A stretch of 64,000 nucleotides of DNA from Candidatus Liberimonas magnetica. Lineage in GTDB: Bacteria; Elusimicrobiota; Endomicrobiia; Endomicrobiales; JAFGIL01. The notes below the pieces were generated by a model. The model made no database searches and was not told the origin of the DNA. It worked only from the letters and a program-made list of their open reading frames with translations. Below are positions 17,138 through 26,088 of this stretch, piece by piece (the first letter of the stretch is position 1; each line of letters begins with the position of its first letter). The stretch is taken from NCBI GenBank assembly GCA_020523885.1, contig JAJAPY010000018.1, positions 1-64,000 on the forward strand. The letters run 5' to 3'. Both the position numbers and the translations under genes were made by a program.

Positions 17138-18943
17138 CTACTCTTTATATGCTCTTATTATTTCAGTAAAAATCTCACCGTATTCTTTTTGTTTTGCGGC
17201 CCCGACACCGAACACTGCGGCAAACTGTGCTATAGTTATTGGTTTTATAACTGCCATATCCCTGAGGGTTTTATCGCTGAATATTATATATGCCGGAACT
17301 CTTTTAGCATTTGCAAGCTCGGCTCGTTTAGCGCGCAGGATTTCAAATAGTTTTGTATCAATACCCTCCCATTCCAAGGAACGTTTAGACCTTCTTTTCT
17401 TTTCAATTTCTTTCTTTTTCGCTGCGACAACGGGTTTTGCAAGTATCGGCACAGTTTCCCCTTTTAACAAACTGCGGCCTGAATCAGTAATAGCAATTGT
17501 CATAAACTCGCCTTCGCGGCGCAAGAAACCCTGGCCGATCAGCTGTTCGATCATAAATCTTATAAAAACCTTGGTTTCCGAGCTCATTAAAGCAAATGTT
17601 GAAATGCTTTCATGTCCCCGCTGTTTTACAACCGGAGTATTATTGCCTTTTAAAATATCCGCAATGTAATCAGCCCCAAACCTTTCATGTACTCTGGCAA
17701 CACAGGAAACTATTTTCTGGCCGATAACAAGCGGATCTGGCACCATTTCCACTTCACCCAGGCAATAATCACACGCGCCGCAATTATTGCCTTCATATTT
17801 TTGAGTAAAATAATTCACTAAATACCTGTGCCTGCATTCAGGACGCACGCAAAAATTGTACATCGCACGAAGTTTTGCCAAAAGCACTTCCCTATCGGAT
17901 GAATCGCGGAGCATATACTCCCAAGTCCGGTAATCTGCTCCGGAATAAAAAAGATAACAGTCTGCAGGCAGGCCGTCGCGTCCGGCCCGGCCTGTTTCCT
18001 GCTGGTAATGTTCAATTGATTTTGGCATTGCCGCATGGATTATATAGCGGATATTCGAGCGGTCAACGCCCATACCAAAAGCAATGGTCGCAACGATTAT
18101 ATTTACTTTTTCTAAGGAAAACTCTTCCTGGTTATTTTTTCGGTCATTGTCGGAAAGCCCTGCATGATAAGGCAGATTATTAAACCCGAGGCCGTTAAGT
18201 TTTTTTGATATTTCATCTACATCGGTCCGCCTTAAACAATATATTATTCCCGGTTCACCGGGATGTTTTTTGATCGCTTCGACTATCTGTCCGAGCACAT
18301 TGCCTGAACGCGGCAATATCCTGTAATTTAAGTTCGGCCTGTCGATATTCCCCACATAAATATGAGGCGCCTCAAGATTCAGCTGTGCAATTATATCTTC
18401 CTGCACCTGGATAGTGGCCGTTGCAGTAAAAGCGTGGACACTGATATTTTTAAACTCTTTTTTTATCATGCCGAGCATCCTGTATTCAGCACGGAAATTA
18501 TGGCCCCAGTGGCTGATGCAATGAGCCTCATCAATAACAAAAAAAGAAAGTTTAACGCTTTTTAAAAGATCAGCTGTATGTTCTATCATAAGCCGTTCAG
18601 GAGAGATGTAAAGGAGTTTTAAAGTACCTGCCCTGATCTTATCTACAACTGCCTGCTGATTTCTTGCAGTGAGGCTGGAGTTTAAACAATCGGCGGATAT
18701 CCCCATATCCTTAAGATAATCGACCTGGTCTTTCATCAAGGATATTAAAGGAGAGATTATTACTGCCATTCCGTCACAAATAAGCGCGGGTAGTTGGAAA
18801 CAGACAGATTTTCCGCCTCCGGTAGGCAAAACAGTAAGAGTATCCTTTTCGTCCAATATGGAAAGAATGGCATCTTCCTGAAATGGCCTAAAACTGTTAT
18901 AACCCCAGTATTTTATGAGTGTTTGAAGTATCCGATTTTTCAT
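17138..18943 (-). CDS. recQ: ATP-dependent DNA helicase RecQ
   Basis: 601 aa. The RecQ core shows Walker A TGGGKS (41-46), DEAH box IDEAHCISHWGHNFR (137-151), and motif VI QETGRAGRDGLP. Zinc-binding Cys residues lie in the RQC region (C..C..CGACDYC around 370-395). A winged helix and a C-terminal HRDC domain (~525-601, FEILRAKRAELANAKRVPAY) complete the usual long architecture. It unwinds forked and recombination intermediates with 3'-5' polarity. It is 6 nt after the engB stop, so the two are probably cotranscribed. Confidence 0.96.
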   Translation of the reverse strand: MKNRILQTLIKYWGYNSFRPFQEDAILSILDEKDTLTVLPTGGGKSVCFQLPALICDGMAVIISPLISLMKDQVDYLKDMGISADCLNSSLTARNQQAVVDKIRAGTLKLLYISPERLMIEHTADLLKSVKLSFFVIDEAHCISHWGHNFRAEYRMLGMIKKEFKNISVHAFTATATIQVQEDIIAQLNLEAPHIYVGNIDRPNLNYRILPRSGNVLGQIVEAIKKHPGEPGIIYCLRRTDVDEISKKLNGLGFNNLPYHAGLSDNDRKNNQEEFSLEKVNIIVATIAFGMGVDRSNIRYIIHAAMPKSIEHYQQETGRAGRDGLPADCYLFYSGADYRTWEYMLRDSSDREVLLAKLRAMYNFCVRPECRHRYLVNYFTQKYEGNNCGACDYCLGEVEMVPDPLVIGQKIVSCVARVHERFGADYIADILKGNNTPVVKQRGHESISTFALMSSETKVFIRFMIEQLIGQGFLRREGEFMTIAITDSGRSLLKGETVPILAKPVVAAKKKEIEKKRRSKRSLEWEGIDTKLFEILRAKRAELANAKRVPAYIIFSDKTLRDMAVIKPITIAQFAAVFGVGAAKQKEYGEIFTEIIRAYKE

Positions 18944-18949
18944 TTGGAT

Positions 18950-19591
18950 TTACTGCAATTTAAGCACTTTAGATACTGCAGTGCGGAGTTCTTCAATGCC
19001 TGTACCTTTTTTGGCACTGGCCCAGATGATCGATTCTTTGGAAATTTCCAGTTGTTCTGAAAGTTTTTGTTTCTGTTCTTCAAGCATCGGCTTTGAAATA
19101 CGGTCCAGCTTGTTCGCTATTACGCGATAAGGCATTCCGAGGCTGTTGAGCCAATAAAGCATATCGCGGTCAAGCTTTGTTGTGCCCGTAAAAGCATCTA
19201 CTATGACAAAAACGGTTTTTAGGTTAGGCCTTCCTGCAATATAATATTCTATCATATGCTGCCACCGGCCTTTATCTTCTGCAGGTACCGCAGCAAAACC
19301 ATACCCTGGCAGGTCAACCAGCCACTTGCCGTGCACAACGGAAAAAACATTTATCCTACGGGTCTTGCCGGGAGTCTTTGAGACCTTTACGAGCTTTCGC
19401 CTTCCGCACAGAGCATTGAGCATCGAACTTTTGCCGACATTGGACCTGCCGGCAAAAGCAACCTCCGCATCCGCTATGCCGAGTTTTTGAGTCGAATCTA
19501 CGCTTAAAATAAACTGTGCTGAATTAAATATGTTTCCATTCATAGTGCCGCATTCCCACTCTTTTTCATTTTGCTTTTTATTTCTGTTCAT
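18950..19591 (-). CDS. engB: Ribosome biogenesis GTPase EngB/YsxC
   Basis: About 213 aa from the ATG at 19591. A second ATG at 19543 gives 197 aa and matches the family's usual length, so the true start is uncertain; a TTG at 19597 is less likely. GTPase motifs are G1 GRSNVGKSS, G3 DLPGYGFA and G4 NKLDR, with the family's KTPGKTRRIN switch I segment. EngB assists late 50S assembly. The next gene, recQ, follows at 6 nt. Confidence 0.94.
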   Translation of the reverse strand: MNRNKKQNEKEWECGTMNGNIFNSAQFILSVDSTQKLGIADAEVAFAGRSNVGKSSMLNALCGRRKLVKVSKTPGKTRRINVFSVVHGKWLVDLPGYGFAAVPAEDKGRWQHMIEYYIAGRPNLKTVFVIVDAFTGTTKLDRDMLYWLNSLGMPYRVIANKLDRISKPMLEEQKQKLSEQLEISKESIIWASAKKGTGIEELRTAVSKVLKLQ

Positions 19592-19717
19592 TTTCAAAAA
19601 CAGATAATTTATTTGTGAATCAGCGTTAGCGAGTTTACCCAGAAAACAAAATACCCTATCACCTGGCTGTTACGGAGCAAAATATTGTTAGATATAGCCG
19701 TGGGAGCAGGGAAAATT

Positions 19718-19948
19718 TCAATACTGATTGAGATACTTTATAAAAGCAACGGCAAACGGCACTGATGTTATAACGAATGCATAAAATATAAGCTTTCTCA
19801 TCTTCATTACCAATTCAAATGAGATCGTGCCCTTTATCACAAAAACAGCTATTATTATTGCCCAGTTGAAGAACCCTGTATAAAGGAATATCTTCATTAT
19901 CAACAACTCCATAGTTTCCGATAAACAGATCTTCAATGCTTCGAACAT
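19718..19948 (-). CDS. Small two-helix membrane protein
   Basis: 76 aa, not recognised. Two hydrophobic segments (about 19-40 and 53-70) are separated by a short charged loop with a MKMRKL patch. An AGGGGA sequence lies 6 nt before the ATG, which supports translation. It stands alone between lepB and engB with >110 nt on both sides. No homologue comes to mind. Confidence 0.45.
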   Translation of the reverse strand: MFEALKICLSETMELLIMKIFLYTGFFNWAIIIAVFVIKGTISFELVMKMRKLIFYAFVITSVPFAVAFIKYLNQY

Positions 19949-20077
19949 ATTTCATCCCCTGCTCGATCACAGCATTAGCTTAGCTGAAGTAAAAAAAGTA
20001 TCTTGAAAATAGAAATGCCCCGGTTTGATCACAGGGCATAGCGGAAAGACTTGTGTTGAGCTGTATTTCTAATTGCC

Positions 20078-20851
20078 TTATCTGATCAGCCGTACCCTGG
20101 TTATTGGCCAGTAAAGAAAAAGCGCTTTTCCTTTCATCAGTTTATCTGGCAGCGGTCCCCAGAAACGCCCGTCAAATGAGCGGTCGCGATTATCACCCAT
20201 AACAAAATAGGAGTCTTTCGGCACGGTTATAGGGCCGAAATTATCGGTTACCATTTGAGCGGCAAGAGAAGTGAATTTCCCCTCTTCCCAGGCTTTCTGG
20301 TATTCGGCTGTAGAACGAAGGACATCGTATTTGGGGTATGAGATATCGTCCGCAAAACTCACATACGGCTCTTCAACAAGAGTCCCGTTAACATAGAGCT
20401 TCTTGGCCCTTATAAGTATCACATCGCCCGGAAGCCCTAAACATCTTTTAATAAAATCCTTCGTTATTTTTTCCTTCTTTTCTGCTTCGCTGAGAGCGCT
20501 CGGCGGGCACGTAAAGATCACTATGTCTCCTCGTTTTATTTTATGGATAGGCCAGAACCTTTTTCCACCTGAAAACGGGATATGGAAACCGTATATGAAT
20601 TTGTTCACGAAAAGATGGTCTCCTTCAAGAAGGGTCATGCGCATGCTCCCCGAAGGGATCTTGAACGCTTGAACGAAAAAATACATTATTAAAGCTGCCA
20701 AAATAACCGCAGACCAGCCTGTTTCTACCCATTCATAGGCCTCATAATAGATCTTCTTAAAAAACGGTTTTTGCACCTTCGGTATGAATTTTTTCATTAT
20801 CCTGGCTATGATAAAAACAATAACGCCTGCAATAAGAAGTTTTTGTTCCAT
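20078..20851 (-). CDS. lepB: Signal peptidase I
   Basis: 257 aa. N-terminal membrane helices lie at ~4-20 and ~48-66. The nucleophile Ser lies in IPSGSMRMTLLEGD (~72-85), and the general-base Lys is in KDFIKRCLGLPGD. The box E motif MGDNRDRSFDGR and GPLP follow. The residue after SGSM is R-M rather than the commoner x-P, a small deviation. It cleaves signal peptides on the periplasmic face of the inner membrane. An AAAGGA sequence precedes the start. It follows lepA in the usual lepA-lepB order. Confidence 0.95.
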   Translation of the reverse strand: MEQKLLIAGVIVFIIARIMKKFIPKVQKPFFKKIYYEAYEWVETGWSAVILAALIMYFFVQAFKIPSGSMRMTLLEGDHLFVNKFIYGFHIPFSGGKRFWPIHKIKRGDIVIFTCPPSALSEAEKKEKITKDFIKRCLGLPGDVILIRAKKLYVNGTLVEEPYVSFADDISYPKYDVLRSTAEYQKAWEEGKFTSLAAQMVTDNFGPITVPKDSYFVMGDNRDRSFDGRFWGPLPDKLMKGKALFLYWPITRVRLIR

Positions 20852-20873
20852 ATTTGTTTATCCTTTCGAATTT

Positions 20874-20944
20874 AGCGTAGAGCGTAGAGCGGGTAGCGTA
20901 TAGGAAAACAAAAGTCTTTACTATACGCTCTACGCTAAACGCTA
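20874..20944. repeat. GCGTAGA-phrase hairpin
   Basis: TAGCGTAGAGCGTAGAGCGGG on the left faces CTATACGCTCTACGC on the right, each made of repeated 7-8 nt phrases. It fills most of the lepA-lepB gap. A one-armed relative is at 44378-44418. Confidence 0.7.
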
Positions 20945-20957
20945 TCTGCTTGATTCT

Positions 20958-22742
20958 TTATCTCTCCATTTTCAATACCGCTACAAAGGCTTCGGTCGGT
21001 ATCTCCACCTGGCCGAACTGCCTCATTTTCTTTTTTCCTTCTTTCTGTTTTTCCAATAACTTGCGCTTTCTTGTTATATCTCCGCCGTAGCATTTTGCAA
21101 TAACATCCTTGCGCAGTGCACGTATATTATCGCGTGCTATTATTTTATTGTTAACCCTAGCCTGTATGGGTATCTCAAACATCTGCCTCGGTATTATACC
21201 TCTTAGTTTTTCAACGAGGAAGTGTGATACGGACTGCGCCTTGTCTTTCGGGACTATCAAGGAGAGGGCGTCTACGATCTCCTGGTTTACAAGAACCTCA
21301 AGCTTTACAAGGTCCCCCTGTTTATACCCTACATGTTCATAATCAAAAGATGCATAACCTTTTGAGATGGATTTTAAAGCATCGTAAAAACCAACGATTA
21401 TCTCCGCCAGAGGAAGGTCATATTTTACAACAACCCTCTTTACGTCTAAATACCTGAAAAGTATCTGGACCCCTCTTCTTTTTTCGCAAAGGTCAAAGAC
21501 AGCGCCTATATATTCGACAGGGCATATTATCGTAGCAAGAACGTAGGGTTCAAGAGTTTCAATGATGTCTCCGTAATTCGGGAATTGAGCAGGGTTATCT
21601 ATTTCTATAGTTTCACTGTTCGTAACAACTTTGTATTCCACGTTAGGAGAAGTTATCAAAAGGTTAAGGTTAAATTCCCGTTCGAGCCGTTCTTTCACTA
21701 TCTCAAGATGCAGCGACCCCAAAAAACCGCACCGGAACCCGAAACCAAGAGCTGAAGATGTTTCGGGTAAATAGGACAGAGACGAATCCGACAAATGCAA
21801 TTTTTCTATAGCTGTCTTTAAATTATCATAATCTGAGGTATTCAAAGGATATAGCCCTGCAAACACGAACGGCTTTATCTCTTTATAGCCCTGATGAGGG
21901 GTAGTGGTCGGCCTGAGTTTCTCGGTTATTGTGTCGCCTATGCGTATGTCGTGTATATTTTTTATTCCTGCCACGATATAGCCGACTTCTCCTGCATCCA
22001 GTGAATCGGTTTTCATCATTTTTATCTGCATGTACCCGACTTCAAGGATCTCATACTCGGTATTTGAAGACATGAACTTTATTTTCATGCCGGCCTGGAC
22101 TTTCCCTCCAAAGATCCGGACGATAACTATGGCTCCTCTATAGGAATCATAGAAAGAATCAAAAACAAGGGCAGAAAGAGGCTTTGAGGTATCAACGGAC
22201 GGCGCAGGAATATTGTCAATGACCGATCTTACTATCTCGTCTATTCCTTTTCCAGCTTTTGCGCTTGCAAGTATGGGGTCTTCCAGTATCTCTAAACCTT
22301 CTGTGATCTGATCCAGCGTGCTTTCCACATCAGCCGTTGAGAGGTCAACCTTGTTTATGACAGGTATTATCTTCAAATTAGCCTGCTTAGCAAGGTAAGT
22401 GTTAGCCAGGGTCTGGGCTTCCACGCCCTGCGAAGCGTCCACAACCAGGATAGCGCCTTCGCAAGCAGCAAGCGCCCTTGAAACCTCATAAGTAAAGTCC
22501 ACGTGCCCTGGAGTGTCTATAAGGTTTAGCATATATTCTTTGCCCTCGGGAGTTTTATACATCATCCGTATAGCTTTTGATTTTATGGTAATGCCCCTTT
22601 CGCGCTCAAGGTCCATTCCGTCAAGTATCTGGTCGCGCATCTCGCGTTTTGATATGGTATTCGTAAACTCGAGCAGCCTGTCGGCAAGCGTGCTTTTTCC
22701 GTGGTCAATATGAGCAATAATGCAAAAGTTCCTTATTTCCAT
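20958..22742 (-). CDS. lepA: Elongation factor 4 (LepA)
   Basis: 594 aa, typical length. The GTPase domain shows AHIDHGKSTLADRL (res. ~9-22), DTPGHVDF and NKVDL. The LepA-specific C-terminal domain carries KCYGGDITRKRKLLEKQKEGK near the end. EF4 is a ribosome-associated GTPase that can back-translocate stalled ribosomes or aid initiation and assembly. It sits between ptsI and lepB with phrase hairpins on both sides, so it may form its own transcription unit. Confidence 0.97.
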   Translation of the reverse strand: MEIRNFCIIAHIDHGKSTLADRLLEFTNTISKREMRDQILDGMDLERERGITIKSKAIRMMYKTPEGKEYMLNLIDTPGHVDFTYEVSRALAACEGAILVVDASQGVEAQTLANTYLAKQANLKIIPVINKVDLSTADVESTLDQITEGLEILEDPILASAKAGKGIDEIVRSVIDNIPAPSVDTSKPLSALVFDSFYDSYRGAIVIVRIFGGKVQAGMKIKFMSSNTEYEILEVGYMQIKMMKTDSLDAGEVGYIVAGIKNIHDIRIGDTITEKLRPTTTPHQGYKEIKPFVFAGLYPLNTSDYDNLKTAIEKLHLSDSSLSYLPETSSALGFGFRCGFLGSLHLEIVKERLEREFNLNLLITSPNVEYKVVTNSETIEIDNPAQFPNYGDIIETLEPYVLATIICPVEYIGAVFDLCEKRRGVQILFRYLDVKRVVVKYDLPLAEIIVGFYDALKSISKGYASFDYEHVGYKQGDLVKLEVLVNQEIVDALSLIVPKDKAQSVSHFLVEKLRGIIPRQMFEIPIQARVNNKIIARDNIRALRKDVIAKCYGGDITRKRKLLEKQKEGKKKMRQFGQVEIPTEAFVAVLKMER

Positions 22743-22745
22743 AAA

Positions 22746-22842
22746 AATAGAACAAACTCTAAATAAACCCTAAACACAAAGCTTAAAAGATTTCTAATTT
22801 CCTATGATTCAGTATTTAGGATTTAGAGTTTAGGGTTTGCTT
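22746..22842. repeat. AAACCCTAAA-phrase hairpin
   Basis: Left arm: variants of ACTCTAAATAAACCCTAAA. Right arm: TTTAGGATTTAGAGTTTAGG. They are separated by ~45 nt and fill the whole ptsI-lepA gap. A related hairpin, split by an insertion, lies at 24600-24838. Confidence 0.7.
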
Positions 22843-24582
22843 TTAATCAAGGTATGGGCTTTTATTGATCTTTTTAACAATATATTCCCAGTCAGTAGAA
22901 CTGAATATCTCATTTACCAAGTTTTTTGCGTCTAACAGCGACAAATTCCTTATAATCTTCTTAACTTTAGGTATCTGCAAAGGAGAAACACTCAATTCAT
23001 TGATACCTAAACCAACAAGTATAGGTGTAACCAACGGGTCTGAAGCCATTTCGCCGCACATCCCGACCCATTTACCGGCACCGTGGCCTGCTTCGATAAT
23101 AGATTTTATCAAACGTAGTATAGAAGGATGGAACGGTTCATACAGGTTCGCCACATTCTCGTTTACCCTGTCAACAGCAAGAGTATACTGGATCAGGTCA
23201 TTAGTACCAATAGAAAGAAAATCCACCTCTTTTGCTATCATATCCGCCGTAAGCGCTGCAGAAGGTATCTCTATCATAACACCTACTTCCAGCTTCTCAT
23301 CAAATTTTTTTCCTTCACTTTTAAGTTCTTCCTTTACTTCATCAAGTATTTTGTTCGCAGCTCTTATTTCTCCTATACCTGATATCATCGGGTACATTAT
23401 TTTTACCCGGCCTTCTGCAGATACACGGAGTATTGCTCTAAGCTGAGTCTTGAAAATAGCTGGATATTTCAGGCACAGCCTTATCGCCCTTAGCCCCAAA
23501 AACGGATTATTTTCTTCCGTAATTCCTTCGAGGCCCAGGCCGGAAAGCTTATCTCCTCCCAGGTCTATCGTCCTTATGATAACGCTGTAAGGAAGCATCC
23601 TCTGAACCACTTTTAAATAATTCTGATAGTGCTCTTCTTCCGAAGGAAGTTCTTTCCTGTTGAAATATAAAAACTCGGTTCTGTAAAGCCCCACGCCTTC
23701 TGAACCATGGTTTAAGACGGATTTTATTTCATCTGGATTATCTATGTTTGCAGCTATAACTATGCGGGTCCCGTCTGTAGTTTGTGCGGGCAGGTCTCTG
23801 AGTTTTTCAAGCTCTCTTATCTGTGCAAGCTGTATCTCTTGTTCCCTGCGGTAATTTTCCAGTATCTCAGGCACAGGATTAATGAGGGCTATGCCCTGGT
23901 TACCGTCTATAATTATTGTATCGCCTTCTTTTACCCTAGCTGTTATATTTTTTAATCCGACAACGGCAGGGATTTCAAGGCTTTGGGCAAGTATAGCCGT
24001 ATGGCTGGTTTTCCCTCCGATATTCGTTGCAAATCCTTTTACCATATTTTCCCGTAACGAGATAGTATCTGAAGGCGCCAGGTTATGTGCCACAACGATT
24101 GATTCAGAGTTTATTTCCGATAAAGGCCTTTTTTCCTTTCCCATCAGGTTATGGAGTATCTTCTTTCCTACATCCTGTATGTCATGTTTGCGTTCCCTGA
24201 AATATTCATCATCTATCATTTCAAAAGACCTCATGACCTGTTCCAGTATGCGGAAAAGCGCATATTCGGCATTGACCCCCTCTGATATCTTTTTTGCGAC
24301 ATTTCTGGTAATTATCGGGTCATCTAAAATAAGAAGGTAAGCGTCTGCAAGGCGCGCAAATTCCTTGCCGAGTGTCTTATGTATCTTTTCCTGGGTCGCT
24401 AACATATCGGTACGGGTCTTCGCCAATGCCTCTTTGAACCGGTTCGTTTCTTTTTTTATTTCTTCTCTGGATATTTCCCTGTGGATAAGGCAATATTCTT
24501 CATCCTCAATTAGAAATACTTTCCCTATTGCGATCCCGGGTGACGCAGGGATGCCCTGTAAAAGATTAGCTTTATCAACCAT
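22843..24582 (-). CDS. ptsI: PTS enzyme I (phosphoenolpyruvate-protein phosphotransferase)
   Basis: 579 aa. The N-terminal domain carries the phosphorylated His194 in GGKTSHTAILAQ. The PEP-binding TIM barrel shows GLYRTEFLYF, PMISGIGEI, IGTNDLIQY and the active Cys509 in WVGMCGEMASDP. It transfers phosphate from PEP to HPr, encoded next upstream (24846-25112). AGAGAGG lies 6-8 nt before the ATG. It is the last gene of the PTS block, with a complete set of EII subunits present, so sugar uptake through this PTS is plausible. Confidence 0.97.
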   Translation of the reverse strand: MVDKANLLQGIPASPGIAIGKVFLIEDEEYCLIHREISREEIKKETNRFKEALAKTRTDMLATQEKIHKTLGKEFARLADAYLLILDDPIITRNVAKKISEGVNAEYALFRILEQVMRSFEMIDDEYFRERKHDIQDVGKKILHNLMGKEKRPLSEINSESIVVAHNLAPSDTISLRENMVKGFATNIGGKTSHTAILAQSLEIPAVVGLKNITARVKEGDTIIIDGNQGIALINPVPEILENYRREQEIQLAQIRELEKLRDLPAQTTDGTRIVIAANIDNPDEIKSVLNHGSEGVGLYRTEFLYFNRKELPSEEEHYQNYLKVVQRMLPYSVIIRTIDLGGDKLSGLGLEGITEENNPFLGLRAIRLCLKYPAIFKTQLRAILRVSAEGRVKIMYPMISGIGEIRAANKILDEVKEELKSEGKKFDEKLEVGVMIEIPSAALTADMIAKEVDFLSIGTNDLIQYTLAVDRVNENVANLYEPFHPSILRLIKSIIEAGHGAGKWVGMCGEMASDPLVTPILVGLGINELSVSPLQIPKVKKIIRNLSLLDAKNLVNEIFSSTDWEYIVKKINKSPYLD

Positions 24583-24599
24583 TTTTTACCTCTCTATTT

Positions 24600-24838
24600 T
24601 GAATCAAAAACTCTAAACACTAAATCCAAAATCCTAAGTGACGCTCCTCCGGATGAAGCCGGAGGCTTCTTTAATAACGCGGCCTACTGCGACATCATTG
24701 TGCATTCATCCTCCGACTAAAGTCGGAGGTTTTCATGTCGCATGTAATAAATACAAATTCTCAAAATATAACATTCAAAACAAAATCCATTTGTTTTTAA
24801 GTTACTTGGGTTTTGAGTTTATTTAGGGTTTAGAACTT
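24600..24838. repeat. AAACCCTAAA-phrase hairpin interrupted by a PATE-like insertion
   Basis: Left arm 24606-24638 (CTCTAAACACTAAATCC...ATCCTAAGT) and right arm 24804-24838 (ACTTGGGTTTTGAG...TTAGGGTTTAGA) are imperfect reverse complements of each other. They belong to the same family as 22746-22842. A separate two-hairpin element (24639-24745) lies between the arms. Confidence 0.6.
24639..24745. mobile_element. PATE/IS200-IS605-like non-autonomous element, copy A
   Basis: Left hairpin CCTCCGG-(6)-CCGGAGG (24646-24665); right hairpin CCTCCGACT-AA-AGTCGGAGG (24710-24729) nested in an outer stem TGCGACAT/ATGTCGCA. The middle carries CATCATTGTGCATTCAT. Copy B at 57981-58080 shares the left hairpin, the CATCATT...CATTCAT core and the nested right hairpin. 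Subterminal hairpins are the hallmark of IS200/IS605 ends; no transposase is present. Confidence 0.6.
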
Positions 24839-24845
24839 AATCTTG

Positions 24846-25112
24846 TTAGTCTTCGCCAAAACCGCTTTCCAACAGCTTCATAACCTCATTGGCAGTCGCT
24901 ACTTCATCTATCCCTTCAACTATTATCCTCAACTCAGTGCCACGGGCTGCAGCCAGAGTCATTATGCCCATTATGCTCTTGCCGTCTACTTCCTGGTCGC
25001 CTTTTAATATCTTGACTTTCGATTTGAATTTTGAAAGCGTCTGTACGAGCATTGCTGCAGGCCTGGCATGTAGTCCGAGCCTATTTTTTATCGTCACAAT
25101 TCGTTCTAACAT
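24846..25112 (-). CDS. ptsH: PTS phosphocarrier HPr
   Basis: 88 aa from the ATG at 25112, chosen because AAAGGA lies 7 nt upstream; an in-frame ATG eight codons earlier is not needed. His15 (GLHARPA) is the EI phosphorylation site and Ser46 (GKSIMGI) the HPr-kinase site, both at canonical numbering. Ser46 together with hprK at 31065-32003 argues for ATP-dependent regulation of the PTS. Its spacing to EIID (72 nt) puts it in the same operon. Confidence 0.96.
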   Translation of the reverse strand: MLERIVTIKNRLGLHARPAAMLVQTLSKFKSKVKILKGDQEVDGKSIMGIMTLAAARGTELRIIVEGIDEVATANEVMKLLESGFGED

Positions 25113-25184
25113 TTCATTTCCTTTTCGTTCGGCCAACTAGGAGACTGCTGCCCTTGATCATGACTTCCTTTAATAAAACAGTAC

Positions 25185-25958
25185 CTAAATAACTTTAAAA
25201 TAAGAGCTTAAAATGCAGAATAGTATAACTGCATATACCAATATTTCAGTCGATAGATTTATGCTTATTATAACCGCAGAAAGCAACATCACCACAAGGG
25301 CCAAAACTATCCAGTTCATGAACATTAATCCGAAATAAAGATATGATATTGTCATCACGATCAAAAGGACAAGCCCGATATACCTTGTTATATCGATTAT
25401 ATACCTAAATTCTAAGTCTGCTATTACCCTTACTGTTTTATTCCTGAAATGATAGCTTATCTTAAGGCTCCAGAAACGAAAAAATAGAATAAAGATATTA
25501 TAGAAGAAAAGAAAAAATAAAGGAGCGATCCAATTGGCCAAAAACGTATGCGAGCCTCTAAAAAATAAAATAAAACAGATTCCCAGTAAAGCAGTAAACG
25601 GCCTCCAATTAGCCCAAAAGAACTTGTCACCGATCGCTGCCAGCGGCCCTGCGGTATTTTTCTTTATTGAAGATATCTCTTTAGGGTCAATGGATTTTCC
25701 CAGGCTCAACGTCTGCTCCATCGCCGCTATAAGCCCGAAAATTATATTAGCCATATAAGGATTGGTGTTAAAAAACTCCATGTGCCTTAAAAGGACTTCC
25801 TTTCTTTTTTCAGGATCAGGATAATGTTTTTTAATAAAAGGCAGTAACCCGAACAGAAAACCCACATTTTGCATTCTTTCAAAATTCCACAGACATTGCA
25901 AAAAGAATGAGCGGAAAAAAATACTAAACATCAGTTTATTCGATTCTCTTATTTTCAC
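25185..25958 (-). CDS. PTS Man-family membrane component EIID
   Basis: 257 aa from the GTG at 25958. The GTG is preferred because AGGAGTATTTGCAG stands before it; a TTG two codons earlier also opens the frame. FERMQNVGFLFGLLPFIKK, EKRKEVLLRHMEFFNTNPYMA and GLIAAMEQ are EIID signatures (res. ~25-95), as is AIGDKFFWANWRP. Several C-terminal helices follow. It is a bit shorter than ManZ (~280). With EIIC it forms the sugar channel. Its leader is shared, almost base for base, with kdsB. Confidence 0.92.
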   Translation of the reverse strand: MKIRESNKLMFSIFFRSFFLQCLWNFERMQNVGFLFGLLPFIKKHYPDPEKRKEVLLRHMEFFNTNPYMANIIFGLIAAMEQTLSLGKSIDPKEISSIKKNTAGPLAAIGDKFFWANWRPFTALLGICFILFFRGSHTFLANWIAPLFFLFFYNIFILFFRFWSLKISYHFRNKTVRVIADLEFRYIIDITRYIGLVLLIVMTISYLYFGLMFMNWIVLALVVMLLSAVIISINLSTEILVYAVILFCILSSYFKVI

Positions 25959-26088
25959 CTGCAAATACTCCTAATTTTTCTTTTAAAAACGATAAAACTT
26001 CTTTGATAATTCATTGATTTACTTTTTACTAACTTTCCTATAGGTGATCCGGCGAAGCAGTAACAACGATGCGCCGAACACTACTTTT
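25956..26088 (-). repeat. Shared ~130-nt leader element, copy 1 (EIID)
   Basis: From TTCGGCGCATCG (minus strand, ~26084) through GTAAAAAGTAAAT to AGGAGTATTTGCAGGTG, this leader aligns along its whole length with the kdsB leader at 38385-38512. The two genes are unrelated. In the distal part, differences are mostly silent in one reading frame (F-G-A-S-L-L-L-x-R-R-I), hinting at a decayed coding origin. Confidence 0.65.

Noticed and set aside
19598-19717. Structured-looking gap upstream of engB, considered as a c-di-GMP (GEMM-type) riboswitch
   Set aside because: The conserved GEMM core sequences are not present; only short, non-diagnostic complementarity.
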